Below, piece after piece: positions 42,870 to 54,400 of a stretch of DNA of 64,000 nt. Origin of the DNA: Oegoconia quadripuncta. Taxonomy: Eukaryota > Arthropoda > Insecta > Lepidoptera > Autostichidae. The DNA is taken from the NCBI GenBank assembly GCA_949316235.1, contig OX438742.1, forward strand, positions 36,586,853 through 36,650,852, written 5' to 3'. Position 1 is the first letter of the stretch. Each line of letters opens with the position of its first letter. Made by a program: the position numbers and the translations under genes. The notes beneath the pieces are model-generated. The model was not told where the DNA came from. It saw only the letters and a program-made list of their open reading frames with translations, and made no database searches.

Positions 42870-43235
42870 ATTCAAATCGGATCAGTAGTTCAGAATTATC
42901 GCCAATTAAAAGAAAAGTCGTACTCGGCTTTACATTTCGAGTCATTATGGTGCCCATGGGTACCACATCGTATTTTTATAACCTATGACACTCTTGACAT
43001 TATAACGAGTTCAGCGACACCTAATTTATCACAATCGGTCTAATAGTTTGCTCGCTGTGATGGAACAGCTATACCCACATACATATGTAAGTACATACGG
43101 TGTTAAATCAAAACCCTTCCCCGTAGTCTGGTAATATGAAATCGGAACAGTAGTTCAGAATTATCCTCAATTAAAATAAATGCCGTGCTGGGTTTTTGCA
43201 TTTCGAGTCATCATGGTGCCCATGGTCCACTACCA
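42870..43235 (+). repeat. Duplicated dispersed module upstream of the LINE
   Basis: AGTAGTTCAGAATTATCGCC...TTTCGAGTCATTATGGTGCC at 42887-42956 recurs at 43149-43216 (AGTAGTTCAGAATTATCCTC, CATTTCGAGTCATCATGGTG). Noncoding in both. Confidence 0.5.
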
Positions 43236-43805
43236 CCTTGAAACTATTATACCTCAATTGCTTTTCCTAACGGAGACACAGATAGGATGTTCGACTGACG
43301 CTGCATACCTCAATTATCCAGGGGATCACAATTTTAAACCCCACGCTGAAGTCTGTGTGTATGCTTGCGATGACATCTGCTGTCGGCGTCTCCGGAATCT
43401 TGCAGATCCCAGTTTTTCTGTTTTATGGGTAGAGAAGATTCTCTATGCTGGGGTACAGGTTGCACAGCGATGATCTGGCGACAACCAGACTGGTAGACTA
43501 CCGTAGCCTTACAGCAGATGCCGCACAACAAAGGTATCCTACTGCGAAAACCGACCAAGCACGGGAGGGAAGTGTTTAAACTTGCGTTGTCGCAAAACCT
43601 CACTCAGCTGGTAGACCAACGTACGCGTATACCCGATGTTGCAGGTCATACTCCCAAATGTTTTGATCTTCTGCTGACAACCGATCCGGACAAATAGCAG
43701 GTTTCGATTTCATCGCTACGGGACATCTGACCAGTGTCTGGTGAAATCTGTATCTAATTACACTCCGCCTGAACTAAGTTCCAAAGGTACCAGGCGAGTA
43801 TGGAG

Positions 43806-44645
43806 CAGGGATGTTGCGAACATTCGCATCCGCATCCGCAAATGCGGAACATCCGCATTGATTTGGACATCTGCATCTGCATCCGCATCCGCATTAATCA
43901 ATGCGAATGTTCATGCGGATGCGAATATTATACAAGTAGCGACAAGAAAGAAATTGGGCGGGGCCGGTGGTTGACGCGTGCCGGTCGCACGTGACAATGA
44001 CCAATGGGAGCGAAGAAATTGGTAACAAGATTCGACACGTTTGTTTGTTTTACGAGTAGCTAGTGCATCATTTGTTTCTTGCTAGTGAGTGAATACTATT
44101 ACGTGTTTGTTTGCGCTGTGAAGTTAAAGTGAAGAAGAAGAAGTATTATCGCCGATAGTACGAAGATTTTTATCTGCTCCACCGGGCAGTGTTCCTAGCG
44201 AACAACTTTTTAGTAGCGCGGGTTTAATTTACGAACCTCTGCGTAATAGACTCGATTCAGAAAAGGCGGCAGTACTACTTTTTATAAAATATAATGCGCC
44301 CATTTTTAATTTTAATTATTAATATAAAAATTTGAAACAATTTAAAAAAATTATTACCTCCTTTATTTTTTATTCAACATATTTTTTTATCTAATCATCT
44401 TTTTTATTTAACATAAAAATAAGTAGTACTTATTTTTTTTATTAAACTAAATAGTTTGTGTTTGATTACAATAAAAATGTTAATAATTACGTTATCATTG
44501 TTTTAATTCTTCATTAATAGACTTTGTTTACATAATATCTTAAACATCCGCATCCGCATCCGCATCCGCGGATGTGAGCCTGCAAAACTCCGCATCCGCA
44601 TCCGCATCCGCGGATGCGAAAAAATCGGCATCCGAAACATCCCTG
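43806..44645 (+). mobile_element. 840-bp hAT element inserted in the LINE
   Basis: Flanked by an exact 8-bp target duplication GTATGGAG (43798-43805 and 44646-44653). Ends CAGGGATGTTGCG and CGAAACATCCCTG are inverted. Both subterminal regions carry runs of the hexamer GCATCC, in the manner of transposase-binding repeats. An internal deletion removed most of the transposase but a C-terminal exon remains. The host LINE reading can be followed on both sides, which dates this insertion after the LINE. Confidence 0.93.
44158..44322 (+). pseudogene. hAT transposase C-terminal dimerisation remnant
   Basis: 54 open codons ending in TAA. VPSEQLFSSAG and LRNRLDSEKAAVLLFIKYN are the hallmark of the hATC dimerisation domain. 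No catalytic core is present in the element, so it cannot transpose by itself. Confidence 0.88.
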
Positions 44646-46699
44646 GTATGGAGATACAAGTCAGCAGATTGGAATAAGATGAGTAATTTCTGTGCATCTT
44701 ATCCTTGGCGGCAGGCATGTTTTTCTTCTGACAATCCGTCGAGATCGATCCTCCTCCATCACCGTAGGGATGGCCCTAGTGCCATGTTGCATTTCATTGG
44801 CTACACTCTCATTTGGCAAAGGGGGAAGTGGGAAACCTTTTTCTTAATTACATACCCTATTTCTTTCTTTAATTTGTCTGGGGTCCAAGATAGCAATAGA
44901 GTCACGTAGGGCACCATCTAATAATAGGCGCCGTGTCGAGTACCACGGTCGATCCTAGCTTATAGGAGTTACAGTGAGAGGAGTGTGGAGGTGGGATTGA
45001 CGATCAGTCGAGCTGCGCGATAGCCATTACCGATGTGTTGCGTCAGGGATGGAATATTTTATTTATTGCTTTGATGCATCTTTCGGTGGCAAATCACGCC
45101 CATGTGTAAGGAGCATAAAACAGGCGTTTGGAGACAACTCAGGAGCGCAACGCCTCAAAACAATGGCTGGAGTTCCAGCGGTAGCGTTGGTCGACAAAAA
45201 TTCGATTCGACCGATTTGGACAGGGACTAGAAAGCTTTGCTACCGGGTCAAGTTCCTAAGTACTGGAAGTTTGCTAATGTGCAACCAGTGCCCAAAAAAG
45301 GTAATCAGGCGGACCCTGTCAGCTACAGACCCATCGCAATTACCTCCATACTTTGTAAAGTTATGAAGCGTGTATTGAACGACCGGCTACTATCATACCT
45401 GGAAGGTTGCGAGTTGCTCAGTGCTCGGCAATACGGCTTTCGACGAAACCGATCTACTGGCGATCTTCCGGTATATAGGTACCACATACTCACTGCTGGG
45501 GTGAAGCCATAGAGAAACATGGCGAGGCTCTTGCCGTTTCTCTCGACATCTCTAAGGCTTTTGACAGGGTCTGGCATGCCAGTCTATTAAACAAACTCCC
45601 TTCATAAGGAATTTCCTCTGGACTGTATACTTGGATATCTGATTTCTAAACGAACGGTCGATCCAGGTTGTCATTAATGGCTGCTCATCTGACCTATTGG
45701 CTATTGATGCCGGGGTACTTCAAGGGTTCGTTCTTTCCGCAACTCTCTTTCTATTGCATATCAACGATCTGCTTCAACCCGGAACCCCTGGGTATGCAGA
45801 CGATACCAATATTACGGAGAGATATACGTCCAGTGCACAGTCCAGAGATGAAGACATCTGTTCACACATGGTTGAGCTCACGAATTTGGCATTAGAGGCA
45901 GTATCTGATTGGGGTGACGCCAACCTTATCGAATTCAATGCTACCAAAACACAGGAATGTCTGTTCACCACCAAACGGAGTCCATTTCACCTGACTCCAA
46001 CTTTCCGGGCTGTATTCATACCAATCTATGACTATCTCAATCTTTTGGGTCTGGAGTTAAACTCCAACCTAATTTTGGGTGCTCCATAGAATCGAATGTT
46101 AAAACGGCAGCTAAGAAGCTTGGCATTTTCCTCAAGGTCAGGTGATGTTTTACGCCGAATCAGCTTTTGGTACTTTACCAGGCTCAGAGTCCGCTTGTGC
46201 ATAGAATACTGCTGTCGCCTTTGGGATGGTTCATTCAAGTACCAGCTGGCTGCACTCGATTCTGTGGAACGACATGCCAAAAGACTCATTGGTGACCATT
46301 AGATCACTGCTAAATTGTAGAGCCTCGAACACCGTCGCAAGGTCACCTGTCTCCCTAACTTTTACAGGATGCACTTCGGTGAGTGTGCGTTGAAATTACA
46401 CAATCTTATTCCACCATCACCATTTAATCTTCGGATTATACTAGGCGTACGGAAGGATTCCACCCGTAGGTATATATAGTTAACATACCGAACATTCGCT
46501 CTAAGCGGTTTGCCTCTTCATTCATAATGCTAAGAGCCAAGGCATGGAACTCCTTGGAGTGGATGGAGATCGCGTGCTTCATTTTCGGCCAAATTGTCAC
46601 TTCCGGTGAGATTGTGGTCAAACCAATGACGAAGGAATGGTCAAACGCGTGTCCTGCATAAAAAAAAAAGAATTTAGGAATCACATTATGATTCTAATA

Positions 46700-49060
46700 T
46701 GATCGCGCTAATGCGGCCTTTGAGGTGTTTTCAGGGATGTCTGTCTTCGTTTCGTTTGGGTGCCTGATAAATTAAAAAGTTAAAATGAAATTATTAATTT
46801 TTAAAAATAAGTTGGGCCGGTTAGATTTACCGTGATTTTTAACACGTGATAGTGAGTTTTACTTGCAAATTTTCGTTCCTTTCATGGAAAAACCTATGAG
46901 TCCTGAGCTTTTATTATATACTATTGTTTTTTCCCTAGTAATTGGGGTAAGTATCACGATATAACTAACCAGAATCGATGAGTTGCCAAAAACCAAAGTA
47001 TTGATTTACTCTCTATTGACGACCATAAAATATAAAAATAATAATAATTGACTCTATCCGACCATACATGAGGCAGAGCCTCACCATACCACCTGAAACT
47101 TTCCTAGTATTTCTCACATTCAGTGGAGATACATGACTTCACCAGAGAAAAAAGGAGTGGTAATCTGAGATCTACATTCAATAAATGTCCATTTTGCCCA
47201 TGGCGCTTCTTAAAAAATATATACACCCCCATCTTAATAATTGCAGACGGTGTAGGTACTCTTTGATAATGATGCAAGTTCTTTCCATTCCATGTGTTCA
47301 GGAGAGAGCATTCCCATCCATCCATCCAAATCCATGAACAATCCCATATAGATTGAATCAAACCAAAATCCCTATTCAAGCCACCTATTTGGCAGGTTAC
47401 CTGGATAAAAACTTGCAGTTAAACCTACATACCTACTTAACTCACACTCACAGGTTCAATGTGGCACTCTAAATATATTATTATATATATATTTCACTGT
47501 CATACTCTACTCATAATGACGAGGCACCTTTCTTATATTTAACAAAACAATTTTTTCTTGCTTAGGTATATGTCTTTATTATGCACAAAGGCCTATACAA
47601 CAATTTTCACACCACTTGTTTATTAAAAATTGAAATACATAATTTAAAAAAAAAAAAATAAGTTATATGTATAAGAGTGTCAGTGGCTCAGTGGTAAAAA
47701 AAAACACAAACATTGTGAGGAAACCTGCATGCCTGAGAAATAAAAATTCAAAGGCATGTGAAGTCCCCAATCCTCATTGGGCCAGTGTGGTGGGCTATGG
47801 CCCATACTCCCTCATATACGAGGGAAGGCCTATATCCCTGCAGTGGGATGTTTACAGGCTGATGATGAAGTTATATTTTTACCCCTGAGGAAAAACTACA
47901 GCTGTTATGTGTTTAATGAAGTTATGTGTCCAGTCTGTCCATGTGATAGGGTGTGGTTTTTTAAAATATAACCTTATACTAATAGAAAGTTCCCCATATT
48001 GAACTGTTACACAGTGGTTTTCTAAAGTTTTAAATTTATGTTATTGTGTCCTATATTGAAGACAAACATTTTTGAATTAGTATAAATGTAAAAGTAAGTT
48101 TCTTAAGTCTGAACTGAATGTATTGAAATTTGGCAGAGTGGTAGCTGAAGAAGGACATGGGCTACTTTATCTATTTTTCTGACATGCAATCAGTCCTTCT
48201 GGCTATAAGCAGTTCTTTTTTCTGTAGATATATAATTTTCAGGTATTTGTTTCCAATAAACAACAAGTTGTACTATTTTTTGATTCGGTCCATGTGATCT
48301 CAGGTGCCTCCTTTCAAGTAGTTGTTTAGTGATTTACAATTCTATTTCTATAGGTTTTATCATATCGATACTTTAACTTTCACAGTTGGCATTTTTAAAT
48401 ACTCATGTATTTTACTACTCCTAGAACTACAGCACTCTGACAATAGTTTATAATACACTGTTCTGACATTGTTGCAGATATAGGTCTATGATTGAATTTT
48501 TGCACTTCACTTTTGCATTTTTTTACTATAAACCCAGGTTTAAGACTAATTTTATAAATCAATACCTACTTTGTTATTCAGCGACAGTCTAAATTTTGCT
48601 CACATCAGCCATTTTAATGAGTGCAATTTATGGTTTTGCCCATCTCTTTTTTGTATGTTTGTTTATGATCAAGATGGAATCCTAGGTATATTACTGTACT
48701 TGAGGACTTTCAGTACTTTCAATACTCAAGTAGTTTAGAGTCCAGTGTAGGACGTGGCCTCTCCTAACGCATGCCACTCTACATGATCTTCAGTTTTTAG
48801 TTTCTTGTCTTTTTTTCTTTTTTACTGCTAGGTGTCGTGTGCAGATCACAGCTCCATTTGTCATGTGGGCATCCCATACTTGTTTTCAGGTACAGTGTCC
48901 ACTCCAGAACTCGTTATCCCCAACGGTTTTATGACAGATAGGACCATCCCATTACCGCTTCTGTTATGTCAGCAACTTTAGTCCATTGACATGTCATTAC
49001 ATTTGTAAAATTTATAAGTAATTGAACTGTCAATGACCATGTTGGTAAGATGCACTGATT
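46700..49060. other. Intergenic between the SH3 and FBXW4-like genes, repeats only
   Basis: Includes a dispersed repeat at 47680-47880 (GGAAACCTGCATGCCTGAG, GGGCTATGGCCCATACTCC, CTGCAGTGGGATGTTTACAG, GGCTGATGATGA) of a kind very common in Lepidoptera, and another at 48740-48960 around GTCGTGTGCAGATCACAGC. A minus-strand ORF at 47104-47379 has no recognisable domain. Confidence 0.5.
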
Positions 49061-49064
49061 GATG

Positions 49065-49491
49065 ACTTTTGTCACGAAAGTTCTTTACCTGTTTGAGCAT
49101 TTTAATCGTCCGCCTGGCTAGCTACCACCATGTTATATAAATCTGCCGCTAAGCAATAATGTTGGCGGGGTATCGTGAAGAAATAATTATAAATTGGAAA
49201 TTTTGAAAACCGAATTAATTAAAGACTAAACGAAGGGACAGGTTAGCCATGTTTGATGAAAATCGGTTAAGCTATTTCGAAGATATGTAGTGTTTAATAC
49301 AGTTGGTTTGGTTTGTCTGAATGATTTAATCGCTTGTTTTCTCGGCGGTTTTCTAAATTTTCAATTTATAGTTATTTCTTCACGATATGCCGCCAAAATT
49401 GTTGCTCAGCGGTAGACTTATATAACATGGTGGTACCTAGCCAGGCGGACGATTAAAATGCTCAAACAGCATTAAAGAACTTTCGTGACAA
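49065..49491. mobile_element. Foldback element
   Basis: Arms 49065-49210 and 49345-49491 pair: GAGCATTTTAATCGTCCGCC with GGCGGACGATTAAAATGCTC, and ATCGTGAAGAAATAATTATA with its near complement. The outer end of the right arm leads into a 62-bp tandem array. Arm interior shares CCGCCTGGCTAGCTACCACC with the SINE at 21556. Confidence 0.75.
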
Positions 49492-49735
49492 CATACGTCG
49501 CAGTAAAGAACTTTCGCGATAACGTACTTCGCAATGGTAAAGTTTCGCAATAATGTATATCGCAGTAAAGAACTTTCGCGACAACGTACGTCGCAATGGT
49601 GAACTTTCGCAGTAACGTACAACGCAGTAAAGAACTTTCGCGACAATGTACGTCGCAATGGTGAACTTTCGCAGTAATATGTTCGCAATGATAAACTTTC
49701 GCAGTAACGTACATCGCAGTAATGAACTTCGCAAC
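49480..49735. repeat. 62-bp tandem array, about 4 units
   Basis: Unit CAGTAAAGAACTTTCGCG...CGTACNTCGCAATGGTGAAC begins at 49501, 49563 and 49625, with partial units either side; each unit is itself two related ~31-bp halves (AACTTTCGC...GTAC). Confidence 0.85.
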
Positions 49736-49764
49736 TATGATTACGCTCATTTTGTTAAAAAAAA

Positions 49765-50720
49765 ATCAAAATGGTGCCTGCTAAATACAAAATATGCTGT
49801 TGGGATTTTTAGTTTTTAAGTACCTACTTAATTAGACCTATTTATATTTGTCCTTTTTACCCGACTGCCCTAAAAAGGAGGGTAATGTTTTTCGAGTGTA
49901 TGCAGATTCCAACAGCCAATGCCTCCTGTAGCCTAAATGACTTAACCGATTTTGAGATGGAATGTGTCGTTCGTTTTGATCCCCAGAGGATCATAGAATT
50001 TATTTTATGATAAAAAAACATGGCGCCCTCGAAATACAATTTATAATAATTTTCTGGTTTTTAACCCCCTTCACAAGGAAGGAGGGTAATGTTTTTCGAG
50101 TGTATGTATGTAGGTTTTTATGTTACTTCCTGTAGCCTAATTGGCTTGACCGATTTCTAAGTGCATGGTGTCGTAACATTCGTCACGATCGCTGGAGTAT
50201 CATCAGTGACGGATTAAGACTACTTGATGCCCTAAGCAATCCACGCCTGTGGGCCCCCCTATCCGTATGTCAACTAGAATCGGTCTTTAATGCCAGGCGG
50301 GGGGCCCGCGGGGAAGGGGTGGTTTGTGATTGGCTGATCGCAATACCGGTGCTTTCGAATTGCCGAATGCACTAGACTAGCGGGCAGCGAGTGGGCGCAA
50401 GCGGGAGAGCGGGGTAACTCTAGGTCGGCTCTTATGTTAACTTAAAACGCGCGAATTTTCAAATTAGTCCTATAAACTTTTTTTGGTGTGGTTTTTTGGT
50501 GACGTGAGAGTGAGACGTGATGCCCTAAGGACGGATTTTTTTGTGCTTCTTCAGGTGACCCCCCACCCCCAGACGTGATGCCCTAGGCAATTGCTTAATT
50601 TGATTAAGGGTTAATCCGTCACTGAGTATCATAGGATACATTTTATGGTAAAAAAAACCCATATGCCGCCTGTGAAATGTAAAATATGCTGTAGGGTTTT
50701 TTGGTTTTTAAACTTATATT
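49765..50720. repeat. Tandem copies of a GGAGGGTAATGTTTTTCGAG repeat
   Basis: Units beginning AAGGAGGGTAATGTTTTTCG at 49873 and 50080, each followed by CTCCTGTAGCC/TTCCTGTAGCC, ATTTTATG(G/A)TAAAAAAA and TTGGTTTTTAA-like words; a partial unit precedes. The last unit is split by the hAT MITE at 50204. Confidence 0.7.
50204..50624. mobile_element. 421-bp hAT-type MITE
   Basis: Exact 8-bp target duplication AGTATCAT (50196-50203, 50625-50632); ends CAGTGACGGATTAA and TTAATCCGTCACTG are exact complements. Just inside, GATGCCCTAAGCAAT and its variant GATGCCCTAGGCAATTG recur. No coding capacity. The interior is GC-rich compared with its surroundings. Confidence 0.93.
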
Positions 50721-50889
50721 GTTATTTTAAATCATTATTTTGTTTTAGGTCAAGGACCCAGATTCAACAGTTTGGCACAGACTGGCCAATCTTATTCATT
50801 CAGGATCTTTTCCACAACCGGACACTGACAATAATGATCGACTGCAATAAAGATTGCCAAAAAAATAAATTTAAGTTGAAAATAAGTTA

Positions 50890-51265
50890 ATGATGAGGAT
50901 TAATGAAGTTAAAATTTCAGACTGTGTTATCCCATTTATTACAGATAATAGAAATCTAAAAAATAATATAAAGCTGGAGATCAGTGTAATGTAGTCAGTC
51001 AATTATTGGCGAACACATGACCGACCAATACCTACCTATTATTATTGCTATAGCCGTTTTATTACTGCTTTTCAGTACGCTTAAGAACGAAAGCCTCCTA
51101 CAGCCATTACCACATTTTTCTGTTTCGCACTAATCTTGACCAACATAGTCCTAATCTTGACACTGCATCTTTTGCTAGACCTACCTACTAACCTTCAGAT
51201 CAGACCAATACCTATTAAGTACAAAAACAATTTAAATCAACCACTTTAGTTTAGTATTATTTATC
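50890..51265 (+). promoter_or_regulatory. 5' flank of the FBXW4-like gene
   Basis: No repeat family recognised in the 300 nt before the ATG, in contrast to the surrounding sequence, as expected for a promoter and 5' UTR. No TATA box or initiator can be assigned with confidence. Confidence 0.3.
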
Positions 51266-51447
51266 ATGGCGTTATTGCAATTACCCCTCGATATTCAACT
51301 GGATATAATAAAACGACTGAATCTGTCCGATCTCCGAAATGTAATGCTTACATGTAAAACCTTGCGAGAATTAATTATAAACAGCAATTATATTTGGAGG
51401 TCAATTAGCCGAAACAAGCTAATTATACACAGCACTATAAACAACAG
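51266..51447 (+). CDS. FBXW4: FBXW4-like exon 1 (F-box)
   Basis: ATG at 51266 in the context atcATGG; 60 codons plus AG. The donor is AG|GTAGGT at 51448. It encodes the F-box helices; the start is two residues before the LLQLP motif, as usual for a short N-terminus. Confidence 0.85.
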
Positions 51448-54400
51448 GTAGGTACAATTAACATCAAAAGTGAAAAATTGATCAATTTCATACAATTTAC
51501 TTGAAAGTGGTTAAATTAGTGATCAACTTATTTAAAAACCTGCTCCAGGGTTTGAAAAATTTGTGATAAAAATGTTTCAGAAACATAGGTACTGTCCATT
51601 ACGGAATACATAATTTTCATCCATTATGCATTCATATTTAAGGCCCTAATAGTCTCTATCCATTGAGCATGTGATTGTCCAAATTCAAATTGGAAGTTTT
51701 GTCCGCGAGGGTGCAATTTATGGTTTTATATGCGGAGAACAAAAAAATGCGGCCGACAAAAAATCGAAGAACTACTTATGGGATTTGTATATTTCGGTGG
51801 CACTATTTATAGTTTTTCGGGATATAAATTATAAGCATAGGTAAAATAGTCTCTGCCTATGAGAATGAGGATTCCAGCAACACGTGACGCCAGAATGCTC
51901 ACTTATAATATTAAATAACACTGGCACTATTTTGCTCTATTTCACTATTCCGCACAGTTTTTCACATTGTCAAGAGAGATTCAAAAAGAGATGGCACAAA
52001 AATCATTTTCATTGCCACCTTATATCTTATTATCATCCTATTTAAAATAGAATGTGACTTCATCCATATCATATCCATATACCTATACCTATAACGTGTC
52101 TATATTTATTTCTTCCAGTCAATCTGCTACACTATCGTGTTACAACCAGAGTCGAATTTCACATAACTGGTGCAGAGGAATTTACAGGAACAAGGTATTA
52201 CGTACTAGGTTTTTTCAATGTACTGTACGAATGAACGACATATAAGTATCATGCTAAAGTAACTGCTTATTAGATGCTGATAAAATAGGTAGTGTTATAA
52301 TTTCAGATAATCCTTTACCACAATACAAAATATATGCCCTGGTTAAAGTTTTACAACTCTCAGGCATTAGTGCTGTCGGCTGGATCAGAACTCCGATGCT
52401 ATTACTTGGTTAAGAAAAACGTTCCAAACTGTAAGGTTGTACTGTGGCGGTTGGAAGTCCCTAAAGTAAAACGAAATGATGTAAGAACAAATGACATATC
52501 AAGATTTGTAATGAAAGATGAATATATTGCATGTGGCAACAGGTAACTACATTATTAAATACTAATGCTAATAGTCTAATACGTATGACAGATTTTATCT
52601 ACTGCTACTAAATGCAACTTGGAATGCGTTCCGGCGCTCTAAGAGACCGCTTAGCATTAACTGCATGAAGCATGGAAATGACTATTGACTACGAGACGCA
52701 TATAAAATTATTGTTTTAAAAGTAAAACACCATATTAAGAGGTAGGTAGTTATGAAATATTTCATTAGTAAACTATCCGGCCACGGCATTACCCGCGTGG
52801 AATTCTTTTATCGCAATTTTTTTCAGGATGAAAAGTGTCTACTCATATCCCTCTCTCGACCTGTTCAGAGATTTAGTTGTGAAAAGGTAACAGACATATA
52901 GGGTGGATTTACTTTAGCATTTATACAGAGTGAATTTGAATTCGTGTAATTCCCATTAACTGGTGACGCTACTCTTGATTAAGAACAACTTTCCCCAAGT
53001 AACTATAGTCAAATTCGATAAAAAAAATTTGATTCCCAATCATAATTTTTTCGATCGAATTCGACTATGGTTTCTTGGGGAGAGTTGTTGGTAATCAGGA
53101 GCGGAGTTACCAGTAAACAGGAATTACACAAATTAAATTTCACTATGTATATTAGTCTAGGATTAGGTAATTACATTAGAGATTTTAAAAATCATATTTT
53201 TATAATGAAAAAAAAAATACGAACTATCTTCTATCATGTAGTAGTCTGGTGGCTGTTTTAATATATTTTAAGGGTGAGCTACTATCGGATTTAATTTTTA
53301 CCTAAATGCCCCAGGAAGGGCAATATTTTTAAATAAGAATAAACTGTTGCTAATGTTACCATTGGTTAATATCAAATCGGACGTATGGTCACGTTAAGAG
53401 GCTGACAGCAGCCAATTGCGTTGAAAGATTATCATTTTTTGTAAAGCATATAGCTCGTATCATTATAAAAAAAGTTATAGGTAAAATTGATCATATTTCT
53501 GACATGATTCATGTTTTCAAAACATAATTACACAATCTTCTCTCGATAGAATTTAATTGCAAAGTAGCATCTAAAAATGCATGAAATCTTATTTTTCTCA
53601 GATATGCATTCACTAACATAAATGATATTTTGTACAATATTGTGTCGTATATGTTACTAAAACAAATTCATGTTTTAGATTTTCAATAATGCGTCTATTT
53701 TAATTGAAATAATTAATTTTGTGATTTGCACTTACGCCCTATAATTCTAAGTAACGCTTTCTCTGTTACTCGTACTCAATGCGACAGTGATCGCTTAGGC
53801 GCGTTGCTGGATGGACCTGTGTTGTGCGCTGAGACGCTCTCCCAAATATTCGAACTTTTTTTCATATTCATATTCAGGACTTTCTTTTTCTTGTTTTGTT
53901 TATTTAATTAGGGTAAAATTTTGTATGTGTGTAAATAATTTTATTTATTAGGTAGGTAATCACAGTTGTAAATAAATAAGTTGGTAAAGTTAATAATAGA
54001 AAATGGACTCGAAAAAAAAACAAAACCGAAGAAACGGCAATATAAAAGAAATCAGAAACACATGGTGGAGGTTGTAAAGTAAGTATAATAAAATATTATA
54101 TCTCTTTTTAATTAATTAAGTATGTACATGAAACACCAAATTTATAAAACGCAACCATAATTATGTTTTCACTATTTTGTAGTTGCGTCTACTGATACGG
54201 GATGTATAGGTACCTTTTTTCGTCACCGCTTATGTAAGACGTTTGGCTCAGTCGACTTGGGCTTGTCGCTTGAATTTCGTCGTGCTGGATCGATCCCAGT
54301 ACTTTTCTTGTCTTTTTTATTTTATTTGCTTTTATTTATTGTATGTCTAAATAAATCCTGTAATCTTTTTTTACATGTCTAAGTGATATTTATCAAAAAT

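Larger units (their letters stand above)
43230..46690 (+). pseudogene. Jockey-type non-LTR retrotransposon, decayed
   Basis: Endonuclease part 43240-43800: FLTETQIGCSTD, then LTQLVDQRTRIPDV and FDLLLTTDPD. Interrupted by hAT at 43806-44645; the reading resumes with VWRYKSADWNKM and YPWRQACFSS. Reverse transcriptase part 45200-46110: VPKKG, DPVSYRPIAITSILCK, ARQYGFRRNRS, SLDISKAFDRVWH, and the YADD catalytic motif at 45793-45804. A C-terminal part follows to about 46670 (EYCCRLWDGS, ERHAKRLIGD). The RT lies in at least three frames with stops, so it is inactive. 44760-44915 does not read like the LINE and is probably another insertion. Such elements copy themselves by target-primed reverse transcription in the nucleus. 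Confidence 0.8.

Noticed and set aside
43741..43994. ORFs of 64-77 codons with Ala-Ser or His-Pro repeats
   Set aside because: Created by the GCATCC hexamer array at the left end of the hAT element.
47104..47379. 91-codon minus-strand ORF with Trp-rich start
   Set aside because: No domain recognised and it lies among dispersed repeats; kept only as part of the intergenic description.
49437..49750. Three overlapping minus-strand ORFs of 83-92 codons with repeated Cys/Arg motifs
   Set aside because: All three frames are open because the 62-bp tandem array lacks stops on that strand; no single frame looks preferred.
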